Below are positions 53,961-64,000 of a stretch of 64,000 nucleotides of DNA, in pieces. Origin of the DNA: Diadema setosum. Its lineage: Eukaryota; Echinodermata; Echinoidea; Diadematoida; Diadematidae. Each line of letters begins with the position of its first letter. Position 1 is the first letter of the stretch. The translations under genes were made by a program, and so were the position numbers. The notes beneath the pieces are model-generated. The model was not told the DNA's origin. It saw nothing but the letters and a program-made list of their open reading frames with translations, and searched no databases. The stretch lies in contig CM067075.1 in the NCBI GenBank assembly GCA_033980235.1, forward strand, positions 9,206,608 to 9,270,607, read 5' to 3'.

Positions 53961-54877
53961 GACATCAGATATGACTGAGCCATAATTCTGAATCACCCAC
54001 TGGGCCTGCAAATGTGCGGTTTTCTAAAGAAGTTTGATGTGTTACTTGACGATATCAGATTGCTTCCGTATTATCATAGTATTCGTTTTACCGCCGTGTT
54101 TGAAATGTGCATGTATGTTACAGAAAATTAAGTTGGACGTGTAGAGAAAATAATGAAAATAATTATGGGGATAGACAACAACAAGAAGAGAAGGAGGGAG
54201 GTGCGTATGGTTTTTTTTTTTATTTTTTTGTTTGATAGATACTTTATTTTCTGCAAATCAATATTTACATAAATTACATAATCATGAACATGGGAAACAT
54301 ACAAAGTATATTTGAAACAGAGTCGTTTGACTTGCATAAACAACGATATAAAAGGAAATTAATGATAAGATTACACAGTATGCACATCTATGCAGCAGGG
54401 ATTACAATAACAATGTTACATTTAAGAAGCGATAATGCAGAGGGCCGCCATTGTAAGCATTGCTTGAAAAGATGACCGGCCCGAGGAAAAGGTAGGGACG
54501 TATTAAATTCGTAACAATACAAATTCTGCTGCGAAGATAGCAGGGGGAAATAAACTCTGATGTGTGATGGTGGTGAATGTGCGTGCAGGTGCTTGAAAGT
54601 GCACAGGGGCAGATAGGCTGTAATTTAGAATAATAAAATTGGTTTGCTGGAAGAGTGAACGACATGATGTTGCTATCGGGAGACCAACATGAGACATATA
54701 AATTATTCGTGCTTCACTCGTATTTGATGTATACTGCAGTAAAATATGCTTCTTTAAGTTTGCTTTGAATGAAAACAAGGAGGCACACTGTTTCATGTGT
54801 TTCATGTATGTGTGTATGGATATGAAGATTTTCTATTTTATGGACAATAAATAAATAAATTGAAATGAATTATCATT

Positions 54878-55290
54878 ATGATGATGCAATGGCAAAAGAC
54901 AAATAAAAAAGGGGAAAGGGAAGATGTCTCCAACTACAGACCAGTATCTTTGCTAACTTCTGTTTCGAAAACATTAGAAAAGGTTGTTTACACTAGGCTT
55001 TTGAAGTTTTTAGACACCCACAAAATTATTTCTGATCATCAATTTGGTTTTCGGCAAAAGCATAGCACATCCCATGCAATCCTTACCTTCCTTGATATAA
55101 GGTTTCAAAAGCTATAGATAAATTTCATCATACTATTGGAGTCTTTCTGGACCTTTCCAAGGCCTTTAGTACCATAAACCACAACATACTACAATGTACT
55201 TCACAAATTGTCACATTATGGTATCAGAGGAAAGGCCTTGGAGTGGTTCAGGAGTTACCTTACTAATCGAAAATAATTTGTATTCATCAA
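54878..55290 (+). pseudogene. Reverse-transcriptase fragment of a non-LTR retrotransposon
   Basis: The first frame gives DVSNYRPVSLLTSVSKTLEK, then DHQFGFRQKHSTSHAIL, the conserved start of a CR1/Jockey-type RT domain, and stops at 55,115-55,117. A second frame from about 55,120 gives IGVFLDLSKAF, motif A with its catalytic Asp, then AFSTINHNIL, so the fragment is frameshifted. It lies just left of duplication copy 2 and is absent from copy 1's flank. Confidence 0.9.
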
Positions 55291-55944
55291 ATATATATAG
55301 ATGATTTTAACATGATATATTTCAGCAAAATAATGAAAGAATTAACAAACTTCATTTTTAGTGGGCTACCAGACAGTTACAACAAAAATGTCTGCCCAAA
55401 GCATATGTCGTATATCCATCGAAATGATCGAAATGTGATATCATTACAGCAACTCTCCATCTATCTTTTACTCGCTGACATTGCAAAAATATGCTGTTCA
55501 TGAGTTTATATTTCGTGGTTACAAGAAGAACACAAACTATTTGATACAAAACCCAATTTCAAAATTTGCTATTTAGTATAAATCACACTATTTAATAACT
55601 TAAAAATGAAATTCTCTACATTTACTGCGAAGAGTTGTAGACCTTGGTCTAGTAAATATTTCTCTTTTTTTTTTCCTCAGTTTACTCAAAATCATTTTGA
55701 CCATTTTTGTCTTTAATTCATACAATTTGTGCCAATTTTTGATAGAAAAAGTCATAGACTTTCCATGAATTTACATCTCTTGTATTTTTGCCCTATAATC
55801 TTCTATTAAAGAGAAACCAAACGTAACCACTTCTATGTGCTGAAATGTACAATGGTCATCCTCTCATTTTTGAAAAGCTATGGTGATGTATCATAATATC
55901 AGTAATAGTTAACAAATCAATACTAATCATACCCATATTCTAGT

Positions 55945-55994
<50 letters not shown>
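55945..55994. repeat. TA microsatellite
   Basis: Uninterrupted (TA)n, counterpart of 27,420-27,480. Confidence 0.95.
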
Positions 55995-55996
<2 letters not shown>

Positions 55997-55998
55997 GT

Positions 55999-56123
55999 CA
56001 CAATAGAGGAATGGAGTAAATGCCAATTGCCTTGATTTTAATTCAGTTGGTTTGTGAGAATATATTTTAATTATACCAAATTAAAATCAAGGCAATTGGC
56101 ATTTAATGCATTCTTCTATTGTG
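55999..56123. mobile_element. 125-bp hairpin MITE, CACAATAGA ends
   Basis: Arms CACAATAGAGGAATG...AATGCCAATTGCCTTG and the inverse pair over about 50 bp around a 25-bp loop. It is absent from the matching place in copy 1, so it is an insertion, next to the TA tract. Confidence 0.8.
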
Positions 56124-56600
56124 ATATTATTATTGCTATTTATAGTACTGCCAATATGCGGAGCAAGTACAGTATATGTAAACTTGTATACTATATATTC
56201 CTTTCTCGTTCAAATTATCATATATCATATTTTTATTTCCATGTTTCCATATTTGCACACACACGCACATACACGAAGGAAGAGTACTTATGGCACTTGA
56301 TATGACCATGCTGCTCTTCCATGTGTGTGTGTTTCTTTTTTTTTTTCTTTCTTTTTTTTTTACATTTTACAAATTTTTACATTTACATGAAGACATTATA
56401 CCAAAAACAAAACGAGTGAAAAATGGTACTTCATATCATTAGATGTACGTGCTTTGAATTTTCTTAAATGGTTAAGTGGTCATATCTGGATTTTTTATTT
56501 ACGTTTCCAGTCATTATGTACCAAACAAATTTGCAAGGACAACAAAAAGAACAATCAACCATAACCCTTACAAGTTTATCATTAAAAATTGAGGCCTTAA

Positions 56601-56953
56601 AGGGATCGTACATTTTTGGGTGAGACCTAATTTCAGGTTTCTAACTTTTTTTTGGTGAAATAATGAGAAACCAAACCTCTCATGAAATATGAAAGAGCAT
56701 GTAATTCTATGAGGAATTGAACATTTATTTGATGAAAATTGGTTTTGAAATGGCCGAGATATTCAAAAAAGATCGCTTTGTTTTACTTTGTTTTTTATGT
56801 TTCAGTCATTCCAAACCCGATTTTCATCAAATAAACTCTGAATTCCTCTTAAAATGGTATGCTCTGTACTATATCATAAGTGTTTTCTTGGTGTCTCGCA
56901 AAAAGTTAAAAGCCCAATCCAATTCTCATCTCCACCAATACTGTACCATCCCT
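56601..56953. mobile_element. 353-bp TTAA MITE, AGGGATCGTACA ends
   Basis: TTAA at 56,597-56,600 and 56,954-56,957. The ends AGGGATCGTACA and TGTACCATCCCT are inverted copies, with 'gatgaaaattgg' and 'cattttcatcaaat'-type inner pairing. Copy 1 has the empty site ggccTTAAttttt at 28,171-28,183. Confidence 0.88.
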
Positions 56954-58541
56954 TTAATTTTTGAAAATATTTACAATTGAGTATGTGACAAAAAGGTTTA
57001 TAGTTACAAATTTAATGCAAATAACATATATGCAAGAGCAATTTCTTTAAGAAATCCAAATAACTTCCTTTGCAATACTGGTATAATACTATTGTGTAAG
57101 TCAATAAATTGAGTAATACCAGTAACAGTTACATCAAAATTGGACTTATCAAAACAAGACAGATGTCGAATTTGAATGATATTTGTGATATAATTTATCT
57201 CCGGACTGACATTAAGAAATGTGAACGACATAAATCAGTCTGACCGAATTCATGACAAGAAAGGACTCGTAGTGCAGGTTTACACACACAGCCCACTTGA
57301 TCATGTAGCGTGGAACTTCACTTCTAAGGGAAGCAGAGACTGAGAGAATGCGTGCTGTGATTAACAGGTTCTTTGTGAACTCTCAAAATGAATTTCTTTG
57401 ATCATGTTTATATGCACACAAGCTAAACACTTGTATTTAAATAAATACATTATGTACATCACAAAAGAGAAAATAATCCTCCATCAATTTATCATGCTGT
57501 AGCTGTAGCTAGTTCAACACCAACAATTTATTTACAAAGCACAAATTTTCGGGCACCCTGCCCTTTGTCAAGTGATTTTGAATACGGACCGAGAATAATA
57601 ATTGTTGTCATAACAACAATAAGACACGCTGGTGTTTGTCTCGGTGTGATTGGGATTCAAAATTATGTTTTTTGAGTATATGAAATATTCAAATATAGGT
57701 TTGTATGAAATGAGACAATTTCTATTCCTCTTTTCTCATAAATACGTTGCTGATGAAGTCTTCTGCAAAATGGACTTGCCGTAAAAGTGGATGAGGTTAC
57801 ATTCCGAAACTATAGAGGTCGCGAAGAAGTTATTCTGGATGAATTTGGACATTTGCTAATAATAGGTGTTGAGAAACAATCTACAACGCTGGCAGGAGAT
57901 ATGGGGACACTAAAGTCTTGTACTCTGAACGCAAGATAGAAGTTCAAAGAAAGTCAAGAAATGTAAACAAGCAAAAAGTTGACTGTCGTACTTGTGTAGT
58001 AATAGTTCAAGCGAGTACGTGAGTACGTATTACACCATGTTTGCTCAGATTGAGTACTGAATACTGTAATGTCACAACAATCACATGTAAATGTAGCTAT
58101 GTAAGAATGACTTGTTTGCTTTGCCGTGATTGTAACAGTTTGATTTCGATAAAATATTCTTTCACTCGTCCAAACAAGTCTGTGCACTGTTTCGACAAAC
58201 ACAAGAGTCAGATCTACTTTACATGTGAATTCGCTGTATTACTTTTGTGGTAAGTATAAAACTGTCGTGGTTACATTAATCGTTTTTGTCCACTCATTTT
58301 TGCGTTTCATATTCACACACTCTCATAAACAATACAAAGTTTACATTTTTTTTTTGTCTGTGTTGTTCTTATTTAGCGCATGGTAACACGACCCCGGCCC
58401 TCCATTCCAGGGTCGGAGGGACCGCATGGCGTGTAATCGTGATTTCGCGTTTCAAAATCCGGCCAGAAAATTGTAAACGCACACAAAAAAGGGTGTACGT
58501 GTATTCGACTTTTCACAATGACATTTTCATCAGAGAGGGGA

Positions 58542-58542
<1 letters not shown>

Positions 58543-58582
<40 letters not shown>

Positions 58583-58610
58583 CTCTCTCTCTCTCTCTCT
58601 TTCTCTTTGG
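58543..58610. repeat. TG/TC microsatellite
   Basis: (TG)n then (TC)n, the copy 2 counterpart of 31,727-31,764 and 38,508-38,558. Confidence 0.95.
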
Positions 58611-59270
58611 AATCCTGAGAAATTAAAAAACGGGGTCACGAAACATCTTGAAAATCATAGAAAATTTGATCCAATCCCGGGATCAAATTCCAAAAATTTC
58701 TGCTAGTTTTGAAAGTTCATCCCTTATTTATTTTTTGTTGTTGCTTTATAAGTAAAAAAACCATGTTCCTCAGTCCCCCATCAACTCGGTAGTCGGATAT
58801 AAGGCATTACATGTTCATGTATGTATGTGTGTGTGTTTATCTCTTGGTTCGATAGACCAAAGATTTGTCAGTTTGGTACCTTACTACTATGGTTCTCGGT
58901 TTAGATGATCGGAAAATAGGTTCCCAAAATTCTACGCGTTTTCAGGCCTCTACCTCTCTCAACTTCATTTATTTTCATCCCGTTCGAATACAGTTATAAA
59001 AATTGCAGGTAAATTGTAGACACAGTATAAATATCAGTATTAAGTACAGTTGTATATAGAATCTTGGCCTTGTAAGACCTTCAATCAATCGGGTTGTTAG
59101 CGTTGAAAGTGAGCAATGAACTGGACGCAAGTGTGCAATGAGCAAGACCTTTTTACCAGAAACAAGCATTCATCTTTGGCTTCATGTGAGTTCTGAGATT
59201 CTATTTCGAAGAACAACAACAACACCAACAATCTCATGCAAAGTTATGATATACTGATATAACCTATTAA

Positions 59271-59840
59271 AGGAAACGGAAACCCAAAGAGAAATGTGGA
59301 TTGAGTGAAAGCAGCAACATTAGTAGAAGACATCAGTGAAAGTTTGAGGAAAATCAAGCAATCGATGCAAAAGTTATGAATTTTTAAAGTTTGTGTGTTG
59401 GAACCGGTGGATGAGGAGACTACTAGTGGTTATGATGTCATGTGTGGACAACAATATAAAGAAAATATAAAGGGAATTCCTCAAAAAACCATTTTTCATT
59501 ATTCCATTACATTACACATTCCATCAACGTGATACCGACATATGTCAAGGGCAGTAATTATTCCCCCTGCCCTCTGAAAGCGGTTTATCAAGTGCTCTTT
59601 TATTATGCTAGAAAAATGAAATCATGTTTAATTTTCTTTATATTTTCTTTATAATGTTGTCCACACAATGATGCCATAAGCTCAAGTACTCTCCTTATCC
59701 AGCGGTTTCCACACAAAAACTTTAAAAATTCATAACTTTTGCATCGATCGTCCGATTTTCCTCAAACTTTCACTGATGTGTTCTACTATAACGTTGCTGC
59801 TTTCACTCAATTCACATTTCTCTTTGGGTGTTGGTTTCCT
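59271..59840. mobile_element. 570-bp TTAA MITE (family P1), complete
   Basis: TTAA at 59,267-59,270 and 59,841-59,844. The ends AGGAAACGGAAACCCAAAGA and the inverse lead into inverted arms of about 160 bp. Two empty sites occur in copy 1: aacccaTTAAgacgaggtgg at about 37,331 and aacctaTTAAgacgaggtgg at about 39,213. It is non-coding; the TTAA duplication is piggyBac-like. Confidence 0.93.
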
Positions 59841-61814
59841 TTAAGACGAGGTGGGTGCCTGTATAGAGACCGGAAGTTAGAATGAGAGCTCGCGCACACT
59901 CACACTCATTAACACACGAACATACACACGCAAACACAGACATACACAAATACATTATTTTTTTCTACCAAACTTAAAGGCATGCATTATTTACCATTTG
60001 CAGTAGAATTAAAAAGCCAGCATTAGTGTTTTAATACAGTTCTAAAATGAGAGTTAGGTATAGAAACAACCACCGTAAAAAAAAAAAAAAATGAATCTGT
60101 ATAATCGATGTTAAGTATTGTTAAATACACAAAATGTGAACAATTGTTATGATGAAAATGTTTCCAGATTAATCCGTGTACAGTTACGGTTTAATGAGAA
60201 AAATACTGATAAATTTCCTTGAATCTTAGGCTTCATTGCAAAAATGTTATTTGGTGTAGGACGTTTTGTGATACAACAGACGTACATATATTATGCATCA
60301 AATGTGATATCTTGAACATTTTTTAAATCTCTGCTCCCAAAGGTAAACAGGACCTTTAATCGCTCTATCAATGTGATGGGATATTTAGATTAGATTGTAT
60401 TAGCTTTAAATGTATTGGGAGAGTTGTGAAGTGTTGCGTAGGGTTGCGTTGTGTATTATGTGTTTGCTACCAATATTGAGATTGCTTGTTTTCTTTTCCT
60501 ACGGTAGGCCTACATATACGCTAATATTTTACCAAAGTTTAAAGGAACATCCGACCATCTTGATGATATGAAGAATTATAGAGTTATTGACGACCTTTAG
60601 TTCCTTGTCAGGTATAATAGGGGGACATTGCAACAAAAGGCGGTTGCGAGTATTTGCATAGATTTGATTTGTGTACCAAATCAAATCACAACCTGGGTGT
60701 CGACGACCACAGTGTAGAAACCACCCTGATAAAAGTTGTAAATGATACTCTTGTTTCTCTCAATAAAGGTGAGGAGGTTATATTAGTATTGATAGATAAT
60801 ATAGATTGAATCTCAGCCTTTGAAACCATGAATCAAGATTCCAGTAAGTAGCTTGTCTCAAAGTTTATTCAATGAAAGGCTGTCACGTGCATAGACGGTG
60901 AGGGGGCGGGGCGATCGTTGCCTCTTCCGAAAGCGAATTACATTTTAAGTATTCATTCTTGAAATAATTGCAAACCGTTTGCAAATATAAACAAACAAAC
61001 AAACAAACAAACAATAAACAAACATGTTAACAGAAGTTAGAACAGCAGGAACAGAACGCTAAGATGAACATTAAAGCGTGTATTACATGAATGACAGTAA
61101 CTCAGGCTAAAATCATTGGAAACTTTGCGATATTATAGTTTATTTTTGAAAGCATTACAGGTTGTTACGGCAGAACCTGCAATGATAACAGAGTTCCATT
61201 AGAAATCTTTGCCTGTGGGATTAAAATTTCATTTATACAGTTGTTGATCATTCGACTTCGTGTATTATATTCATGAACAGAATTATTCAATACCGAGATA
61301 TCGGACAATATATACTGTTCTGTATTTTCCTTAAAAAAAAAAAGATTATTGCCCTGAAGTATAATCTTAATTGATGGACCCGTGCATAATTAGAGATTTG
61401 AGAGTTAGAGGTAACAGTTTCAAATGAATGAGCGAAATCTATGCTCTCTAACTGACTCCGTTAATTGACAAAAAAAAAAAAAAGTCAATGCATTGTAGGC
61501 CCTATGGTGATTGTAATAGTGCGTATAGTTATATTATGCATAATGGTGTTTTGATAAAGAAACTAAGACATCAGAAACACCTGTCAACATCCGTTATCAG
61601 ATCTACGATTAAAAGAATTATTAATGACAGTATCATTATTACATCCCCCTCCCTCAATACCTGATACATGGTCAAAGTAAAGTATTACCACCCATTGTCG
61701 TTTTGCTTTCATCATTGTGTCAACGATATATACACTTGATGTGATTGTGTTTAACAATAACATTTTGGATGTCTCTAAAATTACAGAGAAAAAATAATAA
61801 AAATCAACTCCAAC

Positions 61815-63128
61815 ATGCCTGAATTGAGTAAGCCTGGTATGTACGGTCTACTGCTGATGTGTTTTTTCCGGGTCTGTTATACAGACACGCCACCTAAAAT
61901 GGTGAGTATTCCACCTTTCAAATGTAATGGTTGAATTGCTATATGCATATATTTGCATAGATTTGATAATGCATATGAAATGTACATACATACAAACAGA
62001 CAAATGGATATGTACAATCGACGTATTATGGTTATACAAGATCAGTATGTGTGTAGCGTTTGTAAGATTCTCTGCAATTATCGTTGATAACTCAATTATG
62101 CACCCTTCTGGCGACATTTCATAAAGCATTTTGTCCGACAAACTTGTCGGACAAATTTGCTCTCAGCCAATCAGATGCAAGGACCTCAGTAGCTTGCAGC
62201 AGTTTGTCAGAAAAATATCCGACCAGAAACGCTTCATGAAATGTCCCCCTGATCTATGTAACTCGTTACATTCCGTTGCTCAAATTCGAGAAAATATATG
62301 GGCTGCAGAGTTTCGACAATAAACGTCGAGATGAATGAGATTTATTCTTCAATCTTCTCACCAGTGATTCCCTATTTTTTTCTCTCTCTCTTTTTAAAGG
62401 ACAAGTCCACCTTCATATACACGTGGATTGAGTTAATGCAGCAATATTAGTAGAACACGTCAATGAAAGGTTGGGGAAAATCAGACATTCCGTTCAAAAG
62501 TTATGATTTTTTAAAGTATCTGCGCAGTCACTGCTGAATGAGGAGACTTCTACAGTGTATGATGTCACATGCGTACAACGATATAAGAAAAATATGAAGA
62601 GAATTTCACAAAATTCTACTTTTTGGAAAAGTGCACATTTCCTCGACTCGTCACTGACGTATATTAAGGGTATTATCATTCCCCCTGCCTTCTGAAAGAG
62701 AGAAGTCAATTGTTCTTTTATTATGCAAGAAAAATAAAAATATATTGAATTTTCCTTATATTTTCTTAATATCGTTGGACACATGAGACATCACAAGCTG
62801 TAGTAGTCTTCTTATCCAGCAGTGACTATTAAAGCAGAAACTTTAAAAATTCATAACTTTGAAACGGATTGTCTGATTTTCCTCAAACTCTTGCTGATGT
62901 GTTCTATTAATATTGCTGCATTCACTCAATCCACATGAAGGTGAACTTGTCCTTTAAATTTACTTCGCAGCAGTGGGATTGTGAGTTTGACTCACAGATG
63001 TGGTACGACGAGGGTCCCGAGTGCCCGAATGGAGCGACAGGCCTCAAACTCTGCCCGGCGGGGCAGGTGAAGAATAAAAATTAACTGATAAAGGAGTGCA
63101 TCAGTGAGGATGAAGAAAAGACGAATAT
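61815..63128 (+). pseudogene. TNF-receptor-like gene, copy 2: exons 1-2 only, with in-frame stop
   Basis: Exon 1 (61,815-61,901) and exon 2 (62,971-63,128) have the same lengths and splice sites as copy 1. In exon 2, TAA at 63,082-63,084 replaces the Leu codon of copy 1, and the preceding Ser codon is Asn. Translation would end in the first cysteine-rich segment. Exons 3-5 lie beyond the window. It is either a pseudogene or, less likely, spliced at the upstream GTGAAG donor (63,067), which would change the phase. Confidence 0.75.
62398..62953. mobile_element. TTAA MITE in intron 1 of copy 2
   Basis: TTAA at 62,394-62,397 and 62,954-62,957. Same position and ends as 45,598-46,157, so the insertion predates the duplication. 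Confidence 0.9.
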
Positions 63129-63244
63129 GTGAGGGAATCTTTTCACTTCATACCCCATCCTCTCCCCTCACTCTTTTAGATAATCCTAATAGTGAGCAGG
63201 TACTGTCTCAAAGTCTTTTACTTTGATGTATATAAAATACCCCA

Positions 63245-63246
<2 letters not shown>

Positions 63247-63300
<54 letters not shown>
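63247..63300. repeat. CA microsatellite
   Basis: (CA)n much longer than the short CA run at about 46,452-46,466 in copy 1, followed by CAAA repeats in both. Confidence 0.95.
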
Positions 63301-63304
<4 letters not shown>

Positions 63305-63699
63305 ACACAAACAAACAAACAAACACACACATACACACACAAGTAGGCCAGAATAAACAGCCAGACTATACGAAATAAAAAAACAAAACAATGCAGTTAT
63401 TTATACTTATTCATGGGGGTGAGTCCTGTTTTCTGTTTTGTTTTGTTTTTGATATTTCTTGCCTTTGCTTTCTGTGTTATTTATTTGTTTGCGTGTTGTT
63501 GTTTTTTTTTTTGGGGGGGGTGTTTTGTTTTGTTTTGTTTTGTTTTTTGGGGGAAGGGGGGTTCTTGGTGCTTTGTCTTAGAGCATGATCTCGACAGTTC
63601 CGTGTCCTTTTTATGTGGTGGATCCCTTGACTTTTTTAAACTACTGCAACGATCTTTGCGTCAGCGTTTTTGTTGTTTGTTGGTTTTCCTTTCTTTCTT

Positions 63700-63765
63700 T
63701 CTTTCTTTCTTTATTTATTTACTGTTTATTTATTTATATATTTATTTATTTATTTATTTATTTAC

Positions 63766-63800
<35 letters not shown>

Positions 63801-63823
63801 TTCATTTATTTATTTATTTATTT
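63700..63823. repeat. TTTA tract in copy 2
   Basis: (TTTC)n then (TTTA)n, counterpart of 46,846-47,010. Confidence 0.95.
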
Positions 63824-64000
63824 ATATCTTTGCTACTGTTTTTATTGTTTTCTTTCCTCTGGTCTGTTTTGTAAGAAAACAAGGCATGATGCGGCAGGAG
63901 TAACGGTTTCCAAAATCTTGTGATGAATACCACTCAACATGTCCAATCAAGATTCGTACTCTCGTGTTACATCATGGAAAATACTCATATATTTCTGAAT

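Larger units (their letters stand above)
55325..64000. repeat. Segmental duplication, copy 2 (cut by window end)
   Basis: Collinear with 26,820-47,187, same strand. It has no 1.96-kb TIR element, retroelement, hAT-like element, local tandem duplication or foldback. It has its own MITE insertions at 55,999, 56,601 and 59,271. The last bases (atatttctgaat) correspond to about 47,187, some 37 bp before exon 3 of the TNFR-like gene. Confidence 0.93.

Overview
This is eukaryotic nuclear DNA from a repeat-rich animal genome. Coding exons are GC-richer than the AT-rich introns, splice sites are canonical, and there are long microsatellites, tRNA-derived and TIR elements and non-LTR retrotransposon pieces. 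The ERG-type channel, the TNF-receptor-like gene and the style of the repeats suggest a marine invertebrate, possibly an echinoderm or another invertebrate deuterostome; the sequence alone does not settle the species. Region 1 (1-17,230, + strand): the 3' two thirds of one gene, an ERG-type voltage-gated potassium channel (KCNH2/6/7 family). Eight exons join in phase (435, 400, 200, 253, 194, 109, 342 and 839 nt including the stop) into 923 codons covering S1 to the C-terminal coiled coil. The N-terminal PAS exons lie off the left edge. Introns carry TTAA-flanked MITEs, a tRNA-derived SINE, a 0.8-kb GATA tract, an AAT tract and homopolymers beside splice sites. Region 2 (17,230-26,800): no gene recognised, only short chance ORFs. 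Region 3 (26,820 to about 47,190, continuing to 49,100) and region 4 (55,325-64,000, cut by the window end) are two direct copies of one segmental duplication. Each carries a small five-exon TNF-receptor-like type I membrane protein gene on the + strand. The first copy reads open from start to stop (238 codons). The second has an in-frame stop in exon 2 and leaves the window just before exon 3. The copies differ by insertions, so each serves as an empty site for the other. The first copy gained a 1.96-kb TIR element with internal 157-bp tandem repeats, a non-LTR retrotransposon fragment itself split by a 3.48-kb hAT-like element with an 8-bp target duplication, a local tandem duplication, and a 3.9-kb near-complete foldback element. 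The second copy gained a 570-bp and a 353-bp TTAA MITE and a 125-bp hairpin MITE. Region 5 (49,100-55,300), between the copies, holds no secure gene. It has a telomere-like repeat inside an inverted repeat, a possible basic terminal exon and a frameshifted reverse-transcriptase fragment. Best leads: the foldback element, the CGCAAAC-rich 1.96-kb element, and the recent TNFR-like duplicate with its nonsense change. No CRISPR, phage or bacterial system is present.
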